A stretch of 45,629 bases of DNA from Sphingobacteriales bacterium (GCA_027486795.1 JAIXOI010000057.1:90896-136524); one strand, 5' to 3'. Counted from the stretch's first letter, positions 36,371-44,047 are shown. Notes: a model not told the origin generated them from the sequence alone. Made by a program: numbers and translations.

Positions 36371-36443
36371 TTTTCCGCCTTAGCGGAAATAAGTGTGGGC
36401 GGTGAATTTACAACGACAAGAATATTTTAAGCAGGCATTGCAC
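36371..36443 (+). repeat. Repeat Y, copy 2
   Basis: Second direct copy of the 73-bp unit. Its start TTTCCGC-CTTA-GCGGAAA is a perfect 7-bp stem-loop (36372-36389). Confidence 0.85.
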
Positions 36444-36466
36444 TTCACCACGCGCATCAGCGGCCC

Positions 36467-36539
36467 GCGCGCGCACCCTTCGACAAGCTCAGGATGACAT
36501 GCCCTTCGATCTCTTTTCAAACGAGACAGGATGACATGC
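36467..36539 (-). repeat. Repeat X, long reverse copy 1
   Basis: 73 bp identical to 37451-37523 except for two bases. It joins a CCCTTCGACAAGCTCAGGAT unit and the TCTCTTTTCAAACGAGA core. It is inverted relative to the copy at 34306. Confidence 0.9.
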
Positions 36540-36687
36540 TGACTCGACTACGCGTTGGCATGACACGATGGCTTCCGCATACAAAGCCAAATTACAGTCC
36601 CCCTTATCAGTTGCAAGCAAACATATAACCGCTTAAATGACGGGATATATAAAATATTAAGCGTAGCTTACTATCAAACGCGGCATC

Positions 36688-37395
36688 ATGGCAAGGCTCA
36701 CAATCGACAACTACTTAGATAGCCACTATATACACCGCAGCAATTGGCTGCGGGCGGCGGTATTGGGGGCCAATGATGGCATTATCTCCATTTCGAGCCT
36801 AGCCATAGGGGTGGCCGCGGCAAGCACTACAAGAGACCCTATCGTACTGGCCACTGCGGCGGGGCTGGTGGCAGGGGCACTGTCAATGGCGGCTGGCGAA
36901 TACGTATCCGTTAGCTCGCAAACCGATATTGAGCGGGCCGACATTGAGCGCGAAAAGAAGGAACTGGCCGAGATGCCCGCCGAGGAACTGCAAATTTTGG
37001 CGGAGATATATGAGAAAAGGGGACTGAAAAAGGAAACCGCCATGCAGGTAGCTGTGGAGCTGACTGAAAAAGATGCACTGGCAACCCATGTGCGCGATGA
37101 GTTGGGCATTAATGAATTAAGCCAGGCAAAACCAATTCAAGCAGCTTTGGCTTCTTGCGCATCGTTTGCGGTGGGTGGCGTTTTGCCGCTTTTAGTAGTG
37201 CTTTTTGCGCCAATAAAAGGCCTAGAATACTGGCTTTATGGGTTCACTATCGTATTCCTGATTATTTTGGGAGCCATATCTGCAAAAACAGGGGGTTCAA
37301 GTATTACAAAAGCCATTTTGCGCATTACCGTTTGGGGTACGGTAGCTATGGTGCTTTCTGCATTGGTGGGCTATATATTTGGGGTTAATGTCTAG
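36688..37395 (+). CDS. VIT1/CCC1-family Fe2+/Mn2+ transporter
   Basis: Members move Fe2+ or Mn2+ out of the cytoplasm in exchange for protons. The layout is complete in 235 residues: N-terminal RAAVLGANDGIISISSLAIG, then AAGLVAGALSMAAGEYVSVS containing conserved Gly and Glu residues, a cytoplasmic metal-binding helical domain (about 80-150) rich in Glu (IEREKKELAEMPAEEL), and three further membrane segments to the end. The gene sits between two nearly identical direct copies of repeat X, so it could be lost by recombination. No obvious promoter seen. Confidence 0.92.
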   Translation: MARLTIDNYLDSHYIHRSNWLRAAVLGANDGIISISSLAIGVAAASTTRDPIVLATAAGLVAGALSMAAGEYVSVSSQTDIERADIEREKKELAEMPAEELQILAEIYEKRGLKKETAMQVAVELTEKDALATHVRDELGINELSQAKPIQAALASCASFAVGGVLPLLVVLFAPIKGLEYWLYGFTIVFLIILGAISAKTGGSSITKAILRITVWGTVAMVLSALVGYIFGVNV

Positions 37396-37450
37396 TCACT
37401 TGAAGCATCTGTTTGCCTCCCCCGCACATCACCATGCGCCCTAGCAGCCA

Positions 37451-37523
37451 GCGCGCGCACCCTTCGACAAGCTCAGGATGACATGCCCTTCGATCTCGTT
37501 TCGAACGAGACAGGATGACATGC
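37451..37523 (-). repeat. Repeat X, long reverse copy 2
   Basis: Second 73-bp copy, two bases different from 36467-36539 and in the same orientation. It contains CCCTTCGACAAGCTCAGGAT followed by TCTCGTTTCGAACGAGA. Confidence 0.9.
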
Positions 37524-37597
37524 CCTCCTAAAGCCTACCCGAAAGAGGAGATACGCTTTCTTTAAAGTTGATTACCTTTATGTAGCAATTCTTCGTT

Positions 37598-38362
37598 ATG
37601 GAACTATTATTTATCCCCACTATTATCATCATTGCTGTATTGCTATCGGGTATCCGTATAGCACAGGAGTATCAGCGCGCTATTGTTTTCCGGTTAGGAA
37701 GGTTTACTGGCATCAGGGGGCCGGGTTTATACTGGATAATACCCGTAATTGAGCGCCAACAAACCATTGATATGCGCACTCGCACGGTAGACCTTGAGCA
37801 ACAAGAAACAATTACTAAAGATAGCGTAACCATAAAAGTGAATGCGGTGCTATGGTTTAAGGTTACCGACCCCGCAAAGGCCATTATCTCGGTTGCCAAT
37901 TACAACCAAGCGGTTTACCAGTTTTCTGTAACTGCGCTTCGAAACATAATTGGGCAGCATCAGCTTGACGAAGTGCTGAAAGGCAGAGAGCAAATAAACA
38001 TGACGCTGCAGAAAATTGTAGATGCGGCTACCGACCCATGGGGCATACAGATAGAAATGGTGGAGATGAAAGATGTGGAGATACCCGAATCGATGCAGCG
38101 CGCAATGGCACGTGAAGCAGAGGCTATAAGAGAGAAACGTGCCCGTATAATAAAAGCCGAAGCCGAACTGGAAGCATCCATAAAACTTACCCAAGGCGCT
38201 AAGCAAATGGAGGAAAGCCCTATAGCGCTTGAATTGCGCAGAATGCAAATGCTATCGGAAATAGGAATTGATAACAACACCACTACTGTGATATTGATGC
38301 CAGCTGAGTTTCAGAATGCTGCCAAGGCGTTTGCCGAAGTGGCGGCGCGTAACAAAGGATGA
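37598..38362 (+). CDS. Slipin (stomatin-like SPFH protein)
   Basis: A 254-residue SPFH/band-7 protein that forms membrane-anchored ring scaffolds affecting lipid domains and partner proteins. It has an N-terminal membrane segment (about 2-20), then EYQRAIVFRLGRF and GPGLYWIIPVIE, the SPFH core (30-180) with DMRTRTVDLEQQETITKDSV, and a coiled-coil tail (about 170-210) rich in Ala, Glu and Arg. Many slipins are next to an NfeD protease gene; none is present here. It is alone, with only weak promoter features (TACCTTTA at 37573-37580). Confidence 0.93.
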   Translation: MELLFIPTIIIIAVLLSGIRIAQEYQRAIVFRLGRFTGIRGPGLYWIIPVIERQQTIDMRTRTVDLEQQETITKDSVTIKVNAVLWFKVTDPAKAIISVANYNQAVYQFSVTALRNIIGQHQLDEVLKGREQINMTLQKIVDAATDPWGIQIEMVEMKDVEIPESMQRAMAREAEAIREKRARIIKAEAELEASIKLTQGAKQMEESPIALELRRMQMLSEIGIDNNTTTVILMPAEFQNAAKAFAEVAARNKG

Positions 38363-38588
38363 TAAAAACCTGGTGCGCGTAAGGTTGGCTTTCAATCACA
38401 GTCACTGAAGTTAAGCTATTTCCCACCCATCTTGGGTAGGTATATGCTTGTATGTGGCGTCATGATTCATCATACTACAGTTAAAATACAGTTCCTTTAA
38501 CGACCGGTATGATTAAGTTCATCTTTTACCAGCATCTTAATGGCTAACTTTACCATAGTGTTGAGTTTGGCTTTTAAATTGAATTGGT

Positions 38589-38912
38589 ATGCGTAAGTTG
38601 ATTTATCCCGTATTGTTTGGTGCAGCACTAATGCTCACGTTGTTTTCTGCTTGCAAAAAGTATAGCCCGCAATGCGATGGTTCAAGCCCCACCTACAATG
38701 CCGATGTGAAAAGCATCATTAACGCTAATTGCACCAGTAGTGGTTGCCATCCAAGCATTAGCAGCTATAATGGGCTTCGAACCTACTTGAATAATGGAAG
38801 TTTTTCGAAAGAGGTATTGGAAAATCAATCGATGCCGAAAGGTAGCAGCCTATCCAATGGCGAGCTCGACCTATTACAATGCTGGCATGACAATGGCTAC
38901 CCCGAGAGCTAA
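38589..38912 (+). CDS. Lipoprotein with cytochrome c-like haem motif
   Basis: A 107-residue protein with a lipoprotein signal (about 1-21, lipobox FSAC at C22). The mature part has SIINANCTSSGCHPS, a C-x4-CH motif like a lengthened haem c site, and near the C-terminus NQSMPKGSSLSNGELDLLQCWHDNGYP, which looks like the axial Met and last helix of small class I cytochromes. Such proteins in Bacteroidota are annotated as cytochrome c or hypothetical. Haem binding is inference. It is isolated, with no electron-transport gene beside it. Confidence 0.7.
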   Translation: MRKLIYPVLFGAALMLTLFSACKKYSPQCDGSSPTYNADVKSIINANCTSSGCHPSISSYNGLRTYLNNGSFSKEVLENQSMPKGSSLSNGELDLLQCWHDNGYPES

Positions 38913-39043
38913 GCACTCTTCAGTAGCTGTGTATTCTTTGTCAAAATAACTTATCGGTTTACGCCACATAGGGCGCAGAGGATTTTAAGCTATAGATAGA
39001 AGTGTTTGTAGCTATTGTAAGTTGTCCGGCCAATCATTATCAC

Positions 39044-39072
39044 AAAAAAGGCCAGCACTTTCGCGCTGACCT
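39044..39072 (-). terminator. Terminator of the second lipoprotein paralogue
   Basis: AGGCCAGC (39049-39056) and GCTGACCT (39065-39072) form an 8-bp stem with one G-T pair. On the - strand a T run follows (As at 39044-39049). Confidence 0.8.
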
Positions 39073-39094
39073 TTGGTTGGTAGTTGGTTGTAGG

Positions 39095-40078
39095 TTAAAA
39101 GTAGCCGGTTTCGCCCTGCCAGTCATCTACGAAGTGAACAGTAGCGGCGGTAGTCCTTACTCGGTTATAAAGGGTGAGGGCACCAGATAGGGTGCCAGTG
39201 CTGCTCAATTTACCATCGTAGGCATCTAGGCATCTCCACTCTTTTGTGGCTTCGTTGTAGTAACTTAGGCAGCCTAAGTTGCTCCAAGCACTCACCCCAA
39301 TAGCACTGCTTACGGTTTTTGTAAGGTCGCCTTGCAGTTGTATTGTTACTGGTTTTTGGTTAACGTCAATGGCTGCAAGGCTACCCTTGAAAGTCACTTT
39401 ATCAATCTGGTCAGCTGGGTCGTTAGCTAGCACAAAACCGACTTTTACAGCCTTGCTACCTGCCAGCAAGTTAATCCTTGGTGGCTTCAGCCTAGCAACC
39501 TCTGGGGCTTGTTCAATGCTTCTGCCGCCGGGTAATATAAAAAAATCGGCTTTGTCGGTTATTACCAGCGGTTGGCCGTTATGCTTAAGTTCAAGAGTGT
39601 AATCGACACCTACCAGTTCATAGTCGAAATTTACATCGGTTTCAAACGGGTCGCTTACGAACACAAAGTATCCGTTTTCGTTAGTTTTTCTGAATACCAA
39701 TTGATTTTTAGTAAAAATGGCTTGGTCTAGGTCAGGGTTGGTTGGGTTGGGTATTGTAAGGCCTGCTAATATATTGTTCATAGAACCCATAGCATCTATA
39801 CCTATCGGATTTTCTGTAGCAACAACGCTGTTAAGCTGCACCGAGTCCACCTTCAATACCAAGCGGTACGTATTCACCGCATTGCTTACTTTGCGGATAA
39901 CGACTTTTAGGTCGCTCTTGCGGTCTCCGTCTTTTTCTGCACCGGGCACTATGGCCTCGTTGTTCACAAAATCAGCTTGAGTGTAGTTAATGTCTTTACC
40001 GTTGTTTAGCGCTGGTTCTTTTTGGCAGCTCGAAAACAAAACAATGGCTAAAATAATTATTGGTGTTAAGTGTTTCAT
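39095..40078 (-). CDS. Lipoprotein of unknown function, paralogue of 23039-24028
   Basis: From the ATG at 40076-40078 it is 327 residues with the lipobox LFSSC (C18) and QKEPAL straight after. It matches the + strand protein at 23039-24028 along most of its length, with a very similar first half (KVVIRKVSNAVNTYRLVLKV) and a more variable second half, where it has a block with LAGSKAVKVGFVLANDPADQ. No known domain is recognised. The 98 bp upstream are shared with the other copy. Confidence 0.85.
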   Translation of the reverse strand: MKHLTPIIILAIVLFSSCQKEPALNNGKDINYTQADFVNNEAIVPGAEKDGDRKSDLKVVIRKVSNAVNTYRLVLKVDSVQLNSVVATENPIGIDAMGSMNNILAGLTIPNPTNPDLDQAIFTKNQLVFRKTNENGYFVFVSDPFETDVNFDYELVGVDYTLELKHNGQPLVITDKADFFILPGGRSIEQAPEVARLKPPRINLLAGSKAVKVGFVLANDPADQIDKVTFKGSLAAIDVNQKPVTIQLQGDLTKTVSSAIGVSAWSNLGCLSYYNEATKEWRCLDAYDGKLSSTGTLSGALTLYNRVRTTAATVHFVDDWQGETGYF

Positions 40079-40173
40079 GGTATTTGTGCTTTTTATGAGT
40101 GTACAAATTACATATAGTGTCGCGTGCTTGTCAAATCCCATTTGTGAATGGCACGTTTGGCTTTGTGAACGGT
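40076..40173 (-). promoter_or_regulatory. Duplicated 98-bp upstream block with promoter (copy B)
   Basis: Reverse-strand equivalent of 22944-23041. It ends at the ATG of the second paralogue, with the same TTTG to TAATTTG spacing. Confidence 0.7.
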
Positions 40174-40291
40174 AAGAAAGCTATTTGTTGGCTGAGTGTT
40201 ATAGTTGCATTGCACCACTAATGGTTTTGTTAGAGCATGAAAAAACAAATGGAAAGCTAGCACGCTCCCTATACTTTTCCCTATAAACACT

Positions 40292-40299
40292 TATATTTG
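40292..40299 (+). promoter_or_regulatory. -7 element before the flavin monooxygenase
   Basis: TATATTTG is a perfect TAnnTTTG, 18 bp before the ATG at 40317. The -33 part is weak. Confidence 0.6.
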
Positions 40300-40316
40300 G
40301 TTACAACCCAACCGAT

Positions 40317-41780
40317 ATGAGTACTAAACCTAATGGCGTTCCTTTTTATGATGTAATCGTGGTAGGCGCAGGCCTATCGGGTATTGGGGCGGGCTACCAT
40401 TTGCAAAACGCATGTCCCGATAAGTCTTTTGCCATATTGGAAAGCCGCGCCAGCATGGGTGGTACATGGGATTTGTTTAAATACCCCGGCATACGCTCCG
40501 ATTCGGATATGTACACGCTCGGGTTTCCGTTCAACCCTTGGAAAAGCGATAAAACCTTGGCAGATGGCCCGGCTATATTGCAATACATAAAAGATACGGC
40601 TGCCAAATTCGGCATCGATAAAAAAATACAGTACCACCATAAAGTAACCGATGCTTCTTGGAGCGATGCCGAGAAGCGGTGGACCATTTCCCTAGCACCC
40701 AACGAGCAGGTGCCTTATACGCAGTTGCAATGCCGTTTTTTGACCATGTGCAGCGGCTACTATGATTACAAAAGCGGTTACCTGCCTGAGTTTGTGGGTA
40801 AGGATACGTTCGAAGGGCAAATTGTTCATCCGCAGCAGTGGACACCAGACGTAGACTATGCCAACAAAAAGGTAATTGTAATAGGCAGCGGTGCTACAGC
40901 GGTAACCTTGGTACCTGAGTTGGCCAAAAAAGCAGCCCATGTAACCATGTTGCAGCGCACGCCTACTTATATTGCAGCCGTGCCTGGCACCGATAATATA
41001 GCCAGCGCACTTAAGAAGGTATTGCCAGAAAAGGTGGCTTACAGTATGATTAGGTGGAAGAACATTATGCTAGCTATTGGCGTGTTCAATTTTTCGAAAA
41101 GGTGGCCCCAAACCATGAGGAGGTTGATTCAGAAAGGCGCGGAAAAGAGCATTGGTAAAGCTTATGAGCAAAAGCACTTCGACCCACCATACAACCCCTG
41201 GGACCAGCGCATGTGCCTCATACCCGATGCAGATTTATTCAGCGCTATCCGTGAGGGCAGTGCCAATATTGTAACCGATCAGATAGAACGGTTTACGCCG
41301 AAAGGTATACTGTTGAAATCGGGTGAGGAATTGGACGCTGACTTAATAGTAACCGCCACAGGGCTAAAAGTGCAATTGCTGGGCGGCATGACCATGCACC
41401 GGAATGGTGCGTTGGTTGACCCTGGCAAAACCCACGCATACCGCGGCGTAATGTTTAGCGATATACCCAACTTTGCCTTTACTGTAGGCTACACCAACGC
41501 TTCGTGGACGCTGAAGTGCGACCTGAGCTTGCAGTTTGTAACCAAAGTGCTGCGCTATATGGCGGCTCACAATCATGAGGTAGTAACACCGCGATTTGAT
41601 AGCAATGCCTTTACTTCGGAGCCGCTATTGGATTTTAGCGCGGGATATGTGCTGCGCGCGGCCGATATGCTACCTAAGCAAGGCTCAAAGCACCCTTGGA
41701 AAGTATACCAAAACTATGTTCGCGATTTAATGTCGCTTAAATGGAGCGGCGTAAACGATAAATACCTAGAGTATAGGTAG
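40317..41780 (+). CDS. Flavin-dependent monooxygenase, Baeyer-Villiger type
   Basis: A 487-residue class B flavoprotein monooxygenase that uses NADPH and FAD to insert oxygen into ketones or related substrates. The FAD Rossmann motif is VVGAGLSGIG (15-24); GTWDLFKYPGIRSDSDMY (49-66) and the NADPH motif IGSGATAV (189-196) follow; the BVMO fingerprint FxGxxxHxxxW is FEGQIVHPQQW (165-175), here followed by TP instead of P. The length is at the lower end of the family (about 500-550). The substrate is not predictable. It faces an alpha/beta hydrolase 23 bp away on the other strand, a combination seen in ketone degradation (ester formed, then hydrolysed), though the two are convergent. Confidence 0.92.
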   Translation: MSTKPNGVPFYDVIVVGAGLSGIGAGYHLQNACPDKSFAILESRASMGGTWDLFKYPGIRSDSDMYTLGFPFNPWKSDKTLADGPAILQYIKDTAAKFGIDKKIQYHHKVTDASWSDAEKRWTISLAPNEQVPYTQLQCRFLTMCSGYYDYKSGYLPEFVGKDTFEGQIVHPQQWTPDVDYANKKVIVIGSGATAVTLVPELAKKAAHVTMLQRTPTYIAAVPGTDNIASALKKVLPEKVAYSMIRWKNIMLAIGVFNFSKRWPQTMRRLIQKGAEKSIGKAYEQKHFDPPYNPWDQRMCLIPDADLFSAIREGSANIVTDQIERFTPKGILLKSGEELDADLIVTATGLKVQLLGGMTMHRNGALVDPGKTHAYRGVMFSDIPNFAFTVGYTNASWTLKCDLSLQFVTKVLRYMAAHNHEVVTPRFDSNAFTSEPLLDFSAGYVLRAADMLPKQGSKHPWKVYQNYVRDLMSLKWSGVNDKYLEYR

Positions 41781-41803
41781 GGTTTGGGATAAAGCCTTCA
41801 TAA

Positions 41804-42745
41804 TTATTGAGCCGATAGAAACGTTTCAATGTCATTGGCCACGCGGTGCGGGTATTCAATTTGCGGTATATGGCCGCAAGTATCGTACACTAGGGCCAAG
41901 GCATTGGGTATATCGCGTGTAAATTTGGCCACATGCTCTACCGGTACTATTATGTCGTATTTGCCCCAAATAACTAGGGTGGGGCATTGTATGGTGGTTA
42001 ATTTGGCCGTATCGGGTGTTATGCCGCTGTTAGCCAACGTAATCATGTTGCCAAGGTTTCCTTCACGGTTTAGCAGGGCGTTGTTTACGGCCACACCAGC
42101 CGGATTCGGGGTTTCCCATTTCGTCATTAATCGTTGGGCGTTTTTCATGGATAGCGATACGGGCAAACCCCGCTCAGCCAATTTTCGCGCGAAGGCATTG
42201 TCCAGCAAATCCATACGGCCAATATTGCTCTTTACCTTTTCTAGCTCATATCCAGCACTATTCAGCAATACGAGTCCTTTTACCTTATCGGGCTTGTTGG
42301 CGGCCAGTTCCCAGCTCATCCATCCGCCAAGGCTATTGCCCACTGCATATAGGCTATCAATATGCAAGGTATCGATTAAGTCACTTAAGAAATCGCGGTA
42401 CAATGTCGTTAACGAATCGTTTTGCTCGGGCAAATCAGATAGTCCAAAGCCAGGCAAGTCAACCCTAATTACGCGGTACTTGGCCTTCATGATGCTGGCT
42501 AATGTATCAAAGTTGGTAAAGTTGCCGCCGAAGCCATGTATCATCAATACAGGAACGCCCTGGCCTTCGTCGGTATAGTGCACCTCAGTATCGCGCCATT
42601 GCATAAAATGCGAGGCTGCAGTGCTGTATTTTGCTTTAGCCTCTGCCTTGCTTAGTACTAAGTTTTCGCGGAAAAACAAGGCATACGATGTGGTACCCAA
42701 CACAAGCATGACCACAACGCCCAAAACAATCAAAACTTTTTTCAC
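41804..42745 (-). CDS. Alpha/beta hydrolase
   Basis: A 313-residue alpha/beta-hydrolase-fold protein. The N-terminus (about 3-24) is a hydrophobic segment, so it is membrane-anchored or exported. The oxyanion motif HGFGG is at 70-74; the nucleophile elbow GNSLGG (136-141) has S138; D264 in WGKYD and H292 in CGHIPQIE complete the triad. A cap domain lies between about 160 and 240. Substrate unknown: esterase, lipase or epoxide hydrolase-like activity is possible. It converges with the monooxygenase gene with 23 bp between stops. Confidence 0.9.
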   Translation of the reverse strand: MKKVLIVLGVVVMLVLGTTSYALFFRENLVLSKAEAKAKYSTAASHFMQWRDTEVHYTDEGQGVPVLMIHGFGGNFTNFDTLASIMKAKYRVIRVDLPGFGLSDLPEQNDSLTTLYRDFLSDLIDTLHIDSLYAVGNSLGGWMSWELAANKPDKVKGLVLLNSAGYELEKVKSNIGRMDLLDNAFARKLAERGLPVSLSMKNAQRLMTKWETPNPAGVAVNNALLNREGNLGNMITLANSGITPDTAKLTTIQCPTLVIWGKYDIIVPVEHVAKFTRDIPNALALVYDTCGHIPQIEYPHRVANDIETFLSAQ

Positions 42746-43013
42746 GGTATTTTACTTTGCCCACAAGTTACTGAGTAATTGCGCAAATGTTGGCCTTAGG
42801 GCCTATAAACTCTTGTTTTTTTGGTTTTTTAGTGTCTTAAAAGGTAGTTGGGGCATATTTGTCGAAAAGTAAATGGCAGGTAATAATTGACGGAACAAAA
42901 TGCAATTGTTTGCGGTTTTTACCAGCAGTATTAACAAATAAGGCATACTTTTTGACGGCGAAAAGATGAACTTTGCACCCTTAATATCTCGGTGGTTACA
43001 AACCAAGCATAAC

Positions 43014-43652
43014 ATGAAATTGAACATACCCAAAGCAGCGAGCCAGTTATTGTTTGCCTTGCTTTTAACTTTACCTATTTTGGCTTCGGGCCAAGTATCG
43101 GGTTGGAAACAGACAACTGCCAAAAACGGCAAAGTACATTTAAAGTATAAGGTTGAAGCGCTGCAAGGCAATGAAGATGCCGTGATGGCCGAATATTGGG
43201 TGAAAGGAACGGTAAATGTTAGGCTTGACAAGGCAGAGAAGTTTTTGAGAAGCTCGGGCAATTATAAAACCTTTTTGGATAATACGGTAGTATCTAAAAC
43301 CGTTAGCACCATCTCCGCAAGCGAGTGGATCATTTATTTATTTATGGATGTGCCTTGGCCTATGCCCAATGCCGATTGTGTGCAGCAGGTGAGCGTTTCG
43401 AGAACCGCAAAGGAATTGGTAATAACTGCTACAGCTAAACCCAATGCCTACCCCTTGCAAGGCGAGGAGCGAATGAGTATTAGCGATTCAAAGTATCATT
43501 TTGTTGAAAATGCGGCGGGTGTTGTTGAGCTTACCATTACTGGTAAGTTTTCGCCGAAAGGTCCCATTACAAAGTTTATGCTCGAAACTTGGTTTCCTGC
43601 TGGCCCTGTGCAGTTAATGGATCGATTGGTGCAACAGATTAATGCCCAGTAG
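43014..43652 (+). CDS. Secreted START/SRPBCC-like protein
   Basis: From the ATG at 43014 it is 212 residues with a signal peptide (about 1-26, ending ASG). The mature part has a START/SRPBCC-like layout: VSGWKQTTAKNGKVHLKYKV at the head, AEYWVKGTVNVRLDKAEKFL, SASEWIIYLFMDVPWPMPNAD, strongly hydrophobic beta-strands, and the C-terminal helix PVQLMDRLVQQINAQ. Such proteins bind lipids or hydrophobic ligands; function here is inferred. The longer reading from 42966 would put 16 residues before the signal peptide, and its region carries promoter-like CTTTGCACCC, so the shorter start is preferred. Confidence 0.78.
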   Translation: MKLNIPKAASQLLFALLLTLPILASGQVSGWKQTTAKNGKVHLKYKVEALQGNEDAVMAEYWVKGTVNVRLDKAEKFLRSSGNYKTFLDNTVVSKTVSTISASEWIIYLFMDVPWPMPNADCVQQVSVSRTAKELVITATAKPNAYPLQGEERMSISDSKYHFVENAAGVVELTITGKFSPKGPITKFMLETWFPAGPVQLMDRLVQQINAQ

Positions 43653-43690
43653 TATGGTGGCCGATGCTATGGTGGTAGTGGCCGAGTTTT

Positions 43691-43813
43691 TTACAATTGA
43701 CCGAAGATAAGGAAACCGCTAACCAAGAACAATCCTACAAATCCTTCCCAACCAATATTGGTAAGAAAATATCCGCTAATTGCTTTTCCGTTTTGTGCTA
43801 TTGCCTTTGTCAT
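43691..43813 (-). CDS. Putative 40-residue membrane microprotein
   Basis: The - strand ATG at 43811-43813 opens a 40-residue frame ending in TAA at 43691-43693. It begins MTKAIAQNGKAISGYF and continues with a hydrophobic C-terminal half (EGFVGLFLVSGFLIFG), consistent with one membrane helix. AGG lies just before the ATG. It is not linked to a neighbour in the same direction apart from the distant lipid pair upstream, which has its own terminator. A real gene is possible but not proven. Confidence 0.35.
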   Translation of the reverse strand: MTKAIAQNGKAISGYFLTNIGWEGFVGLFLVSGFLIFGQL

Positions 43814-44011
43814 CCTTCAGTGATTTAAGCGTTACAAGGGTCAATATATACCAAGGCAGAAAGGGTGTCAAGAAAAAAGTTACGTTTTGGGGCAACTTTT
43901 TTTTACTTTTTTTCAAAACCCTTGTACAAAGCGGATTTGCGACGGCATTTTATTTGCTAGAAAATATTGTTTGGTGCCAATTTAGCACCCGATGCTTGCA
44001 GTAGAGGATAC

Positions 44012-44047
44012 AAAAAAAGGGGAAACCAGACAAACTGGCTTCCCCTT
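44012..44047 (-). terminator. Terminator of the desaturase-CFA synthase operon
   Basis: AAGGGGAAACCAG (44017-44029) and CTGGCTTCCCCTT (44035-44047) pair over 13 positions with one wobble. The - strand T tract is formed from the As at 44012-44018. It lies 23 bp after the CFA synthase stop. Confidence 0.9.

Larger units (their letters stand above)
36106..36687. other. Repeat-filled spacer right of the cassette
   Basis: No gene is present. In order it holds a hairpin TTCGGATG/CATCCGAA (36189-36207), a terminator-like hairpin (36219-36238), repeat Y copy 1, repeat Z copy 2, repeat Y copy 2 and repeat X reverse. The last 140 bp hold only the VIT leader. Confidence 0.7.

Noticed and set aside
36106-36687. 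CRISPR array in the repeat cluster right of the HEPN gene
   Set aside because: The repeats are only two per family, of 73 and 50 bp, unevenly spaced and interleaved with other families; no spacer-repeat regularity and no cas gene.
36467-37523. The VIT gene plus flanking X repeats as a composite transposon
   Set aside because: The repeats are 73 bp, carry no transposase and are in direct orientation; no target-site duplication could be seen. Recorded instead as a possible recombination target.
43780-44004. 74-residue + strand frame in the spacer before the CFA synthase terminator
   Set aside because: It starts at a TTG and has no signal, domain or ribosome site; the opposite-strand 40-residue ORF fits better.
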